Source: Heliocidaris erythrogramma
Lineage: Eukaryota > Echinodermata > Echinoidea > Camarodonta > Echinometridae
Direction: 5' to 3'
NCBI GenBank assembly: GCA_025617745.1
Contig: CM046866.1
Span: 15,941,725-16,005,724 of the forward strand
Length of the DNA stretch: 64,000 nucleotides
Below the pieces are notes generated by a model, which saw only the letters and a list, made by a program, of their open reading frames with translations, was not told the origin of the DNA and ran no database searches. Below, in pieces: positions 56,701-64,000 of this stretch (positions within the stretch are counted from its first letter, which is position 1; each line of letters opens with the position of its first letter). The position numbers and the translations under genes are program-made.

Positions 56701-58865
56701 CTGTTGTCATGACAACCATTGTTATAACTGGTAAACTCACTGCCCCCCCCCCTTTTTTGCGTTTAGAATTACCAAGAAGGACGTATTACGGTATCTAAGA
56801 GAGGTATCCGTGCACCCCCATACTAAACGAAACCGACTGTTTTAACTTCTTCATAGTATGCTTAAAACATCAAAATGTTAACAAGAAAAAAAAGGTGGCC
56901 CCTCTTAAAAGAGTTGGTTTCGTTTAGTCCTGGGGGGGGGGGGTGCACGTATACCCCTCTTAGATACCCTACTATAATAGTTTGTCATGGGACAAACGTG
57001 CATACCTTTGAATACATTACGAAAATGCCCATTATAATTGACAATTGATCGTCTTTTTATGACATCTCGAATGGACGCGTTCCCAGCGAGAAGTCCAATG
57101 AACGCGCCACTTCGAGACAACCGGGGGGGGGGGGGGGGGGGCTTTCCTCGAATGGGTGTGTTGAGTAGACTTTTGTAACAGACGTTTTAGAGATTTTTGA
57201 AAAATGTACTCTTGCTGGTTTTTTCGTTTTTCTTTTGTCTAAGATGTAGAAAATATAATAAAACAGTATCTAAAAAAAGCTTTTGACAAGGAAATCATTA
57301 TTTGTGCAAAATAAATAGGAGAATTGAATAATTATGCATTAAAACACACAGGGACGAACGGGCAAGTGGCGTTGCTAGGATTTTTAATTTATTTATTTTT
57401 ATTTTTTTGGCGTGACCTGTTAAATATTATGAAATTGTGTTACAGACATGTGCTGACATAAGCCAAGGTGTGTTTATCATCTTTCCAAAGTTAGAAACAC
57501 CTTTTAATGCCATCATTCTATCAATAACCACTATCAAAAGTCAAAATGCATATCAAAAGGTCGTTTGTACCCGGCCCCCAACTCCCCATACAAGGGGTAG
57601 GCCTATGCTCGTACCTCCTTTTCAAAAATGACCCCCTATCCCGGAGAAGTTGGAATTTGTTTTACCCCCCTATCCCGGGGAATTTTCTGAGATATTGGAC
57701 CCCCTATCCAGGCAATTTAGGAAATTAACCCCCCCCCCTCCTGTCCCCGGGAAGGAAACCACCAGAGTCTGCGAAAATTGACCCCTATTTACATTTTCCC
57801 GGGAATATGTTTTCATCTTCCTCATTCATCTTCCTCACTCATCTTCCTATTTTTTACTCACCCACCAATAAGGGGTGGGCATGGCAATCTTGTGCCCCCC
57901 TGTAAATAAACGGAGGTACTTACCTCATTTTTCATGCTTTCAGCGATACCAGCGGGGAAATGTGGAATTGCCATAGTCTCAAGACAAGTCGTTACGTGTT
58001 ATTTAAATTCATTGCAAAAATTAATAACGATCGATCGCTGTGAATCAAGCTCTAATAGCGTTTGATTGAAGGGAGGCTTTGTGTTACGGATTTTAGCGAT
58101 TGATTGCCATTAGCGCTTGATCGGAGTTTAGCGATTAATCGCTAAACACTCTTTATGTTACGGGGCCCAGGTCACGCCAAACAAAAATAATAATAAATAA
58201 ATAAATACAAAAATCCTAGCTACGCCACTTGCCCTTTCGTCCCCGTGTGTTTTAATGCATAATTATTCAATTCTCCTATTTATTTTGCACAAATAATAAT
58301 TTCCTTGTCAAAAGCTTTTTTTAGATGCTGTTTTATTATATTTTCTACATCTTAGACAAAAGAAAAACGAAAAAACCAGCAAGAGTACATTTTTCAAAAA
58401 TTTCTAAAACGTCTGTTACAAAAGTCTACTCAACACACCTATTCGAGGAAAGCCCCCCCCCCCCCCCCCGGTTGTCTCGAAGTGGCGCGTTCATTGAAAT
58501 TCTCGCTGGGAACGCGTCCATTCGAGATAACCGGGGGGGGGGGGGGCTTGTCTCGAAAGTGTGTGCCCGTTCCCGCTCCCATCCCGCTCCCGCAACCCAC
58601 CCATTCGAGACAAGCCCCGCTCGCATAAGGACCGCTATTCAGTTAACACGCGTTATGGATAGCGGTCCTTATGGTCTTTAGGAATAGCGGTCCTTATGAC
58701 TAGCGAGGTTACCCCGAAATTATAAGTGATTGAAAAGAATTTGACTAACCAGTTCTTTCAGGTTGCTCAATGTCATTCTCATTAAGACAGTGAAATTCTC
58801 GTTACGGGTGGGTAGAAGACGCTTGTCATAGTTTGAGAACAAATCCGCTTTCAAACGAGCTTCAA
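47675..58865 (-). CDS. Gene B: nAChR-like Cys-loop channel subunit (6 exons found)
   Basis: Paralogue of gene A in the opposite orientation. Exons, in transcript order: 58865-58750, 53980-53936, 53355-53246, 51861-51729, 50030-49542 and 47782-47675, with GT-AG introns and the same phases as gene A. The signal-peptide exon expected upstream of 58865 was not found. Conserved features: loop D 'NVWLKL', loop A '[11 protein letters not shown]', Cys-loop from '[14 protein letters not shown]' to 'DC', loop B 'GSW', loop C 'YPCCAEVY', and E at -1' in 'GERI'. M2 is hydrophobic as in gene A. The M3-M4 loop is about 20 residues, longer than in A. Substitutions cluster in the extracellular domain (for example W/Q and L/P changes in exon 4, and loops F and C), which suggests different ligand preference. 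Exon 6 gives a full 163 codons; no disabling change was seen, so the gene is probably functional. Confidence 0.85.
48240..48335 (-). repeat. LINE 3'-end fragment
   Basis: On the minus strand: AACAATAAATCAAAATCAAA followed by TTAAATCAAATCAAA. This resembles the (ATCAA)n-type LINE tails near 32710 and 55505. Gene B intron 6. Confidence 0.35.
48418..48649 (+). repeat. AGGGCGGTTTACG-family MITE, copy 2
   Basis: Ends TAGACCTGTTTACTAAGTAA and its complement. The core is almost identical to 30264-30493 (TTTCCTGGGGACCTAGTAAC, GGTTGTCAAGAACAACC). It is in intron 6 of gene B, but reversed relative to the gene compared with the copy in gene A, so it probably inserted independently. Confidence 0.8.
48650..49139. 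other. Gene B intron 6
   Basis: AT-rich intron DNA with a C tract of about 27 (with one A) around 48890-48920. No further feature. Confidence 0.5.
49140..49317 (-). repeat. C-rich dispersed repeat, reversed copy
   Basis: On the minus strand: CCAGTGGCGGATTTAGGGGG, then TTACTTGTCAGAGAATTGTG, then GCACTGAGCGACTTTTGGAG. Same module order as 16855-17135. Confidence 0.75.
49542..50030 (-). CDS. Gene B exon 6: Cys-loop end, loops B/F/C, M1-M3
   Basis: 489 nt, the same length as gene A exon 6. It begins [20 protein letters not shown], carries [10 protein letters not shown] in loop C, VRRR before M1, GPSSAGERI before M2 and ends KDQPGHLK. Relative to gene A, the first 66 codons differ at about 21 positions and the last 97 at only about 7. 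Confidence 0.92.
50031..50500. other. Gene B intron 5, proximal part
   Basis: AT-rich with a G tract of about 24 at 50240-50264. No gene is seen. Confidence 0.5.
50505..50790 (+). pseudogene. LINE ORF C-terminal relic
   Basis: In the plus strand one frame reads '[11 protein letters not shown]' and, after a stop, '[20 protein letters not shown]' followed by '[17 protein letters not shown]'. The pattern 'yK.SFFP.ti..WN.LP..v...ple.Fr..L' is the usual end of several non-LTR retrotransposon ORFs. It lies antisense within gene B intron 5. Confidence 0.45.
50791..51728. other. Gene B intron 5, distal part
   Basis: No exon apart from gene B exon 5 at its end. A GAAGAAGAAGAAGAAAGAAA purine run lies at about 51361-51400. 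Confidence 0.5.
51729..51861 (-). CDS. Gene B exon 5: loop E and first Cys of Cys-loop
   Basis: 133 nt between ACTCCTAG and GTAAGA. It encodes [20 protein letters not shown] and later [20 protein letters not shown]. Same boundaries as gene A exon 5. Confidence 0.9.
52007..52151. repeat. GTTTCAT-family foldback MITE
   Basis: GGGGGCGTTTCATCAAGTGT opens it and a complement ending GTTTGATGAAGCAGGCCCC closes it. The core GCCAATTAGATGCAAG is shared. Gene B intron 4. Confidence 0.75.
52196..52357 (+). repeat. SINE 3' half with ATT tail
   Basis: GGGGTAATAATGCTGTAAGC, then GCTTTGGTCGGTTAC, then ATAAAAACAGCTATTATT with a long (ATT)n/(ATC)n tail. It matches the SINE at 32160-32476. Confidence 0.65.
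52814..53044. repeat. CTATTCATAAGGACCGC-family element, copy 3
   Basis: GGGGTCCGCTCGCGATTCAT at the start, with multiple TTATGAATAGCG / CGCTATTCATAA modules; the right end is truncated or diverged (GTGGTCGTTACC). Gene B intron 4. Confidence 0.7.
53045..53245 (-). repeat. Degenerate minisatellite after exon 4 of gene B
   Basis: On the minus strand, diverged units such as TAAATCGATGGTAAGTCACT and TCGATGGTAGGTCGATGA repeat about eight times immediately after the exon 4 donor. Counterpart of 24351-24570 in gene A. Confidence 0.6.
53246..53355 (-). CDS. Gene B exon 4: loop D strand and loop A
   Basis: 110 nt between TTTTTTCAG and GTAGGC. It encodes [20 protein letters not shown] followed by [16 protein letters not shown]. 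The 'WDP..Y' here is closer to canonical nAChRs than gene A's 'WDL..Y'. Confidence 0.9.
53663..53861. repeat. CCGAGGAC MITE, copy 1, within GT repeats
   Basis: CGTTTGTTTAGCATTATGTC to GCCATGTAAACG, with imperfect inverted ends (CGTTT..GC.TTA..TCCGAGGAC) and several CCGAGGAC/GTCCTCGG words inside. It is bordered on both sides by GT-rich simple sequence. A nearly identical copy is at 62468-62666. Gene B intron 3; absent from the matching intron of gene A. Confidence 0.8.
53936..53980 (-). CDS. Gene B exon 3: loop D
   Basis: 45 nt between CTGCAG and GTAAGT, encoding [15 protein letters not shown]. Confidence 0.9.
54150..55520 (+). pseudogene. CR1-type LINE, 5'-truncated and broken
   Basis: Antisense inside gene B intron 2. 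It shows [20 protein letters not shown] (RT motif B region), FADDTNIF (motif C) and '[13 protein letters not shown]'. A frameshift in an A run (near 54530) shifts the '[15 protein letters not shown]' block to another frame, and stops follow. The last part (54883-55115) has '[11 protein letters not shown]' and '[16 protein letters not shown]', the normal CR1 tail. It ends in an (ATC)n run (55135-55200), an AT-rich 3' UTR and a final AATCAAATCAAAT. Confidence 0.85.
55700..55975 (-). other. Intron block shared with gene A
   Basis: On the minus strand this stretch matches the DNA just upstream of gene A exon 4 (about 24030-24210). Shared words include ATACAATGACTTGTAACAGG, TAGGAGTTT.AC.AA.AGGTAA and GCATTACGAAAATGG. 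In gene B it lies in intron 2, not in intron 3 as in gene A. Confidence 0.6.
55992..56972. mobile_element. TIR element with GTAGGGTATCTAAGAGGGG ends
   Basis: The left end GTAGGGTATCTAAGAGGGGT, followed by a C tract and ACTAAACGAAACC, is mirrored at 56923-56972. A second, direct copy of the left end (56788-56905) lies inside. Both direct copies continue with ATGTTAACAAGAAAAAAAAG. No transposase. Gene B intron 2. Confidence 0.65.
57065..58528. repeat. Inverted repeat with about 355-bp arms
   Basis: Arms 57065-57419 and 58168-58528 are reverse complements. They share TGGACGCGTTCCCAGCGAGA, a G/C tract, AGTAGACTTTTGTAACAGAC and CACACAGGGACGAACGGGCA-like words. The roughly 750-base spacer contains repeated 'CCCCCTATCCCGG'-type units (57620-57780). 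Non-coding; gene B intron 2. Confidence 0.8.
58616..58715. repeat. CTATTCATAAGGACCGC-family element, copy 4 (short)
   Basis: CCCCGCTCGCATAAGGACCG to CTAGCGAGGTTACCCC, internally deleted to about 100 bases. Its right end lies only 35 bases from the exon 2 donor side of gene B. Confidence 0.7.
58750..58865 (-). CDS. Gene B exon 2: N-terminal helix and beta-1
   Basis: 116 nt between TTTCAAGCAG and GTTAGT. It encodes [20 protein letters not shown] and ends LSNLKEL. The split first Val codon needs a G from an upstream exon, exactly as in gene A. Confidence 0.88.
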
Positions 58866-58903
58866 CTGCTTGAAATAAAATGAGAAACCAGCAAACAATA
58901 GAC

Positions 58904-59095
58904 CAAGGGAGCGTTTCATCAAACGTTTTGTCAGTGATTTTACCGACAACTGATATAAGCTACTGAAATCCGTGCATCTGATTGTCTGAGAGCAAATTTG
59001 CCAGTAAAAATCACTAACAAAAACGCTTGAGGAAACGCTCCCTTGTTCACAAATATATTCAAATTTTATGCATACTTTTAAAACAAAGGTTATTC
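58904..59095. repeat. GTTTCAT-family foldback MITE plus MITE fragment
   Basis: CAAGGGAGCGTTTCATCAAA is mirrored by a segment ending GAAACGCTCCCTTG (58904-59045). Directly after it, ATTCAAATTTTATGCATACT with AAACAAAGGTT (59051-59090) is a 3' fragment of the AGGGCGGTTTACG MITE. Confidence 0.8.
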
Positions 59096-59690
59096 TATTG
59101 CATATCGTCGGTGGGAGGATAAAGCCTCGTAATTTCTACCTTTATATAGAGAGTAGCGACATGGACGTCTGACTTTTCTGGAAAATAAATGGCGTTCGAA
59201 TTCTTTCTATTGAGAACACCCAGGTGCTCATCGAAATTGAATAGAAATGTTGCATATCAGTGGAAACAAAATGGCGTTCAAATCATGAGTTGTCGCTATA
59301 CTCTCTGATAGAGTTACTCTAGTTTAAATGGAGGGTAAACGCCACCTATCTATGTTATAGTTGTAATCATCCAGGTGACTGCATGCACAAGTTTTTTCTT
59401 TGTAAAGAAGTTACTATGTTTTGGAAAGAGGTTGAAAAGAATATACAAAGATAATTTACATCTAGTTTCATGTATTGTATTGTAACGACTTTGGGTCAAA
59501 GAAGAAAAAGAATGTTGATATAATTTTGAATTATGCACTTTTTGCTATGTCCACTAAGGTTTTGTTGAAAAGGTACCCAAAAAGAAAATACAAAAAAAGA
59601 GACCTATGAATATATATTATTTGGTAAATTACCGTCTAGAAATAGAAAAGAATTCAACTAGAAAACCGAGTAAAACTATAAAAAAGTGGA
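59096..59690. other. Region upstream of gene B exon 2
   Basis: This should be intron 1 of gene B or its promoter. No signal-peptide exon with a phase-1 GGTGAGT-like donor was found on the minus strand between 58870 and 61300. AT-rich, otherwise featureless. Confidence 0.4.
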
Positions 59691-59696
59691 AACAAA

Positions 59697-59868
59697 TGAC
59701 TGGACTGGGCGTTGTGGCGTGCGCCTGTAATCCAGCTACCAGTGGAAGTTATAAACTGATTCAGCGGACCCAGGTTCGAGACTGAGTCACGTCTTTCGGA
59801 TGGTGACGTTAAAGGTCGGTCCCAGACGTAAATAATCATATCTGATTGATACACGTCTGTAAAAACCC
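59697..59868 (+). repeat. SINE with 7SL RNA-like head
   Basis: GGGCGTTGTGGCGTGCGCCT followed by GTAATCCAGCTACC matches the 5' (Alu) domain of 7SL/SRP RNA at nearly every base. Downstream, GGTTCGAGACTGAGTC occupies the B-box position. It is followed by a SINE-type middle, CTTTCGGATGGTGACGTTAA and AGGTCGGTCCCAGACG, then a (CA)n tail at 59875-59894. The rest of the Alu fold is not preserved, so it is a retroposon, not a 7SL RNA gene. Confidence 0.55.
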
Positions 59869-59939
59869 AATTACACACACACACACACACACACTGGAAC
59901 GTAAAAATGGAAAAGGGAATTGAAGAAACAAAGCAATAA

Positions 59940-60020
59940 AGAAAACCGGAAAATAATGGTTATTTTACCCCCCCCCAAAAAAAAAAAAAAGAAAAAAAAA
60001 AAAAGAAAGAAAAAAAAAAA
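59940..60020 (+). repeat. C and A tracts
   Basis: A short C run near 59969 is followed by about 50 bases of A with scattered G. Low complexity. Confidence 0.8.
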
Positions 60021-60429
60021 GAATTTAAATATCAAGGAGAGCAAATAAACACCACGACTACCATATAGTAAGTGCATTGACGACCTCCCTTTTACAGATC
60101 GCTTTTGGCATCATTTTTTCCTTCTTCAGATAAGCACTATACATGTGTTTTATCAGAATATCAGTCCTTAGCTACAGAATTATCTTTTTAAAAAATCGAC
60201 AGAAAATGAGTTATCGAGTTTTACCACCCCACTGACGATATGTAAAAACAAGCAAAAGATACGACTGCTTCTTCAATATGCCTCCGCCTGTATTCAGATA
60301 ATTCCTGATCACCTACAAGTATAATATAGTTGATGCGCATTTATCAAATGGTTATTGCGAAATTGTGATTTAAAACACTAAAATCCTATATTACTAATTG
60401 ACCTCTGACTATAAAGCAATATGGTTCTA

Positions 60430-60905
60430 GGACAATTACCCCCTGGGCAATCACCCCCGGAAAATTACCACCCGGAAAACTACCCTTATAAAAAAATACC
60501 ATGGTAAAACTATGTATTTCATGGTATTACCGCCATAATACCACGAAAACATGGTAAATCCGTGGTACACATCGTATTGCCACAGTATTACTACGAAAAA
60601 CATTGTATATTTATAGTATTTGCATCGTGTACCATGAAAAGCATGGTACATTCATAGTACTTTCATCTTGACAATGGGTAACGTGGTGAATTCATGGTAC
60701 TTTCACAGTAATACCGTCCCAATTTACCACGGTATTACCATGGTATTACCATGGTACTTTTTTGTAAGGGTACCCCCCAAGGACAATTACCCCCTGTAAA
60801 ATTACCCCCCGGAAAATAACCCCCCGGAAAATAACCCCCCAAGGACAATCACCCCCCCCCCCCCACGAGGACAATTACCCCCTGGAAAATTACCCCCACG
60901 GACAA
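60430..60905 (+). repeat. GGACAATTACCCCC / GGAAAATTACC array
   Basis: Diverged units GGACAATTACCCCC, GGAAAATTACCACCC and GGAAAATAACCCCCC repeat at both ends. The middle (60490-60770) is made of CCATGGTA / TACCATGG / TTTCATGGTATT words that can pair with each other. It has no coding potential. Confidence 0.7.
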
Positions 60906-60914
60906 CTACAGTCT

Positions 60915-61239
60915 TAGAACAGGTGGTAAAATAACATGTGGTTAAACAGTTGTGGTAAGAATATGTGTCAAAATGTACACATATCTGTGTAGAAGCATGA
61001 AACAAGGGTACACAGCATGCAAGTTAGACGTTTACACATGCACCGCGGTAAAAAAAGAAACCCGATTCTGGTCAAACTTCGTCCACATGTCCAAATGTTA
61101 CACCATTTGTGGTAATCATCAACACACTTGAACACGATGACAACACTCTTAAAAAAAGTTACCCCATTGGTGTTAAAAAATAACACCAAAATGTGTTAAA
61201 AGGGAACATGGTCGTCTGTGGTGTAAACCACCTGTTCTA
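60915..61239. repeat. TIR MITE (about 325 bp) with AGAACAGGTGGT ends
   Basis: AGAACAGGTGGT at the left is mirrored by ACCACCTGTTCT at the right, with TA at both edges. Inner words such as GTGTTAAAAAATAACACC form further hairpins. Probably a Tc1/mariner-like MITE. Confidence 0.55.
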
Positions 61240-61993
61240 CATTTTTTTACATAATAGCAATGAAGGGATGTTCTTTGTCTACCAGAACCAGTGTGGAAGG
61301 TACAATGAGGAGCTGTATTTTGTCCGCTTCTTTGTTTGCCATGTTCATAGTTCTAGTGTGTGTATATAGGCGCGAAACGCGGCCGGGTACGATCACATGC
61401 AGTGCAGTGGTGAAGCTACACTACAGTTCATCGTCATCATGGAGTCGTTGCTGAGATCGTGGGGGATGCCAGCCGATGTCATCTCTTCATTTAATTTTAA
61501 AACATTCACATTTTCATTATATTAATATTATTATTGCATCAGAAGCTATGTTATAGACCCAGAGCACATTTCAGAGTTGATTGCACATTGGAAGTGGATG
61601 TTTGATGTTGCGTTCCGCCGCGAAGGCCGGCGGAGGAGCCCCGGTCGGAACTTCCCGATTTACACGTGTGCACCAATACTTTCATAGCCAGCCAAAAATA
61701 CCATGCAGTTAGCTCAGTTTTTTGTCCAGATTTATTCCTAAATATCTATAATGTGACGCCACCATTATAATATAGTTATGTCTAAATTATATGTAAATCA
61801 TTTTTCATGTGAAAATCAACCTTTCAGATCATGTTATATAGTTGGAAAGTCTGTTGTAACATTGTTTTGCAGTTTGTTTTGTTTTCCATTATTGAGATGC
61901 AAGTTTTAAGAGGAAATGCATTTGTCAAAACTATATTAAAATGTTTGAAGTTAGTGTTTTTTAAATTCACAAAACAAGAAACATACATCCAGT

Positions 61994-62659
61994 GGGTGAC
62001 ATTGCAAGAAAACAGAACAGAAAATGTAGCTATTATGATGTTCAAGATAATGACTGGCCAAGCACCATTATACCTAAATGACCGATTTTCATTCTACAAC
62101 CATCCATATAATACACGATCAGGTCCCTTAAGCTTAACTATCCCTCAAGCAAAAACCGAATCTGCTAAGAAATCTTTTATGTTCAGGGGGCTTCTTGCTG
62201 GAACTCACTCCCAATTCAACATCAACAATGTAATACTGTTACCAGTTTCAAAAGGCATTAGTAAATAACAGGAAATGAATGGAGGGGGGGGGGGATTCGT
62301 CTCAATTTTGCAATTTCTCATTTATATCTTATGTTTTCTGCATTGTTACTTTACTTGAATTTACTGCCTGCTTGTGTGTGGTATGTACAGATCTGTATGG
62401 CATGATATGGGGTGGGTTGATAAATGTGTGATGAAGATGGGTGCTTCGGATCTCTGTGTGTACAGGTGCGTTTGTTTAGCATTATGTCCGAGGACATTTT
62501 CGGACAGAGAACCCAAAAAAAATCATGACAACAATGGTCCTCGGAAGCCGGACAATAGTCCTCGAACGTCGAACAATGAATTTATGCCTTATTCCGTCGA
62601 CTGTCCGAGGACGAGTAACAATAGAGGAACAATAGTTGTCCTCGGAAGTAAAGCCATGT

Positions 62660-62698
<39 letters not shown>

Positions 62699-63104
62699 TG
62701 TGTGTTTGCGTAGAGTTTGTTGAACTGATAGTATGTATTAAGAGACGTGTTAAATTGTTCATTATATATTCTGGTCTTTATATGTACTACCAGTATTTGC
62801 GTTTTATAATTATATATGTTTTATTACACGTATTTAGTAATTATAAGAATGTATAAGAAATAAAGAATTTCTTTAACTATGCGTATGCTTGTATTAATTT
62901 TAATTATTTTGTATACATTTGACCCAGTTTTATTTGTTATCTTGAGTCGTATAATATGTTTCCGATGTGATTTATGTATTAAATTTTGGGTGCATTTAGT
63001 TTGTATATTAGTTTATGGCACGGCCCCAATGTAAATCAGACTTTGTATCTGTTTGGGTTTTTTACCGTGTGAAAATAAAATTTATCTATCTATCTTTCTA
63101 TCTA
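61994..63104 (+). pseudogene. CR1-like LINE 3' end
   Basis: The frame to 62268 reads 'ENVAIMMFKIMTGQAPLYLN', then 'YNTRSGPLSL' and 'AKTESAKKSFMFRGLLAGTH', the C-terminal signature of CR1-type ORF2 (Kil.g.aP.Yl ... Y.TRs ... kkSF.yrga). A 3' UTR follows. It ends in AATAAAATTTATCTATCTAT, the short microsatellite usual at CR1 3' ends. The RT domain is missing. A CCGAGGAC MITE (62468-62666) sits inside the UTR. Confidence 0.75.
62468..62666. repeat. CCGAGGAC MITE, copy 2
   Basis: Nearly identical to 53663-53861, again followed directly by a (GT)n run (62665-62706) and preceded by TGTGTGTACAGGTG. Confidence 0.85.
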
Positions 63105-63213
63105 GGTTTTCGCCCTCTTTTGGAAAATTGACCAAATTGTAAAAAAAAAGAAGCTTGTATATTGTTACTTTTATTGTGATTTATTGTGATTCCAAAAGAA
63201 AAGGGCGATAACC
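63105..63213. repeat. Small hairpin MITE
   Basis: GGTTTTCGCCCTCTTTTGGA is mirrored by TTCCAAAAGAAAAGGGCGAT with AACC. It lies between the LINE 3' end and the right arm of the large inverted repeat. Confidence 0.6.
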
Positions 63214-63784
63214 TGGATGTATGTTTCTTGTTTTGTGAATTTGTTGGAAAAAAACACTAGCTTCAAACATTTTGATATAGTTTTGACAAACGCATTTCCT
63301 CTTAAAACTTGCATCTCAATAATGGAAAACAAAACAAACTACAAAACAATGTTACAACAGACTTTCCAACTATATAACATGATCTGAAAGGTTGATTTTC
63401 ACATAACAAATGATTTACATATAATTTAGACATAATTATATTATAATGGTGGCGTCACACTATAGATACTTAGGAATAAATCTGGACAAAAATTGAGCTA
63501 ACTGCATGGCATTTTTGGCTGGCTCTGAAAGTATCGGTGCACACGTGTAAATCGGGAAGTTCGCCCGGGGCTCCTCCACCGGCCTTCGCGGCGGAACGCA
63601 ACATCAAACATCCACTTCCAAAAGCTTCTGATGCAATAATAAAATTAATATAATGAAAATGTGAATGTTTTACAATTAAATGAAGAGATGACATCGGCTG
63701 GCATCCCCCACGATCTCAGCAACGACTCCATGATGACGATGAACTGTAGTGTAGCTTCACCACTGCACTGCATGTGATCGTACC

Positions 63785-64000
63785 CTTTTTGTTGGTTTAG
63801 AGGTGTTTTATGGTGCCTTAACCATCTTAGGGTTTTCTGCACCAGTCTGTAGAGGTAAAAAGCTTCCATATCAGTATTCAATGCCATTAGTTGTATATAT
63901 ATAACCGATTTATTGTTAATAGTTTTCACATTCATTTTTACGTATATAGTAATAGTTTCCTGAAACTGGTATTATTTGACATAAACATTGCTACATCAAT
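63785..64000. other. Window end, nothing recognised
   Basis: AT-rich DNA. A minus-strand frame (63935 to 63645) crosses into the inverted-repeat arm; it has no recognised domain. Confidence 0.5.

Larger units (their letters stand above)
61386..63784. repeat. Inverted repeat with about 570-600-bp arms
   Basis: Arms about 61386-61993 and 63214-63784 are close reverse complements. They share GGTACGATCACATGCAG at the outer edge, ATGGAGTCGTTGCTGAGATC, a GC-rich patch with GCCGCGAAGGCCGG, and ACATACATCCAG at the inner edge. The spacer holds the 3' part of a CR1-like LINE (61994-63104) and a small hairpin (63105-63213). The arms carry short frames but no recognised domain. A hydrophobic N-terminal frame just left of the arm (plus strand, 61260-61385) lacks support as a gene. 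Confidence 0.75.

Noticed and set aside
61260-61454. A small membrane protein gene at the left edge of the large inverted repeat
   Set aside because: The hydrophobic start is plausible, but the frame runs into the repeat arm and becomes low-complexity Ser, with no splice or domain support.

Overview
This is a eukaryotic, animal nuclear window. It is AT-rich and dominated by introns, intergenic DNA and repeats. The style of the repeats points to an echinoderm, most likely a sea urchin: tRNA-derived SINEs ending in AAGCGCTTTG/CTATATAA-type tails, CR1-like, L1/Tx1-like and Rex-like LINE pieces, many foldback MITEs, long C/G tracts and C-rich dispersed repeats. This assignment is an inference; another marine deuterostome is possible. 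Most open frames longer than 60 codons are chance frames or transposon relics.

The real genes are two paralogous, intron-rich Cys-loop (nicotinic-acetylcholine-receptor-like) ligand-gated channel subunit genes arranged tail to tail. Gene A (+) has seven coding exons between 21597 and 31552 and encodes 347 residues. Gene B (-) has six exons from 58865 down to 47675; its signal-peptide exon was not found. Matching exons have identical lengths (116, 45, 110, 133 and 489 nt) and the same phases, and some intron sequence is shared, so the pair arose by an inverted duplication. Both proteins keep the Cys-loop, the agonist-site aromatic residues and the vicinal Cys pair of alpha-type subunits. Both also have a hydrophobic M2 pore lining, no Pro-Cys in M1 and almost no M3-M4 intracellular loop. 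They may form an unusual or non-canonical receptor.

Left third (1-21.5 kb): mostly non-coding. It holds a (-) signal-peptide first exon at 10780-10876, two weak candidate terminal exons (5424-5519 on the - strand, 15654-15712 on the + strand), a Rex-like LINE end, a SINE, several TIR MITEs, a degenerate TTCGGAATTATGAACC array and C-rich repeats.

Middle (31.6-47.6 kb, between the two convergent genes): a SINE, a foldback MITE, an L1/Tx1-like LINE on the minus strand, a 240-bp-arm palindrome carrying two tRNA-like sequences and flanked by a 14-bp direct repeat, and a 7.1-kb TIR transposon with a broken THAP-domain gene nested inside a second TIR element.

Right end (59-64 kb): a SINE whose head resembles 7SL RNA, a repeat array of GGACAATTACCCCC units, and a 2.4-kb inverted repeat enclosing the 3' end of a CR1-like LINE. 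All family calls come from reading motifs by eye; no database search was possible.
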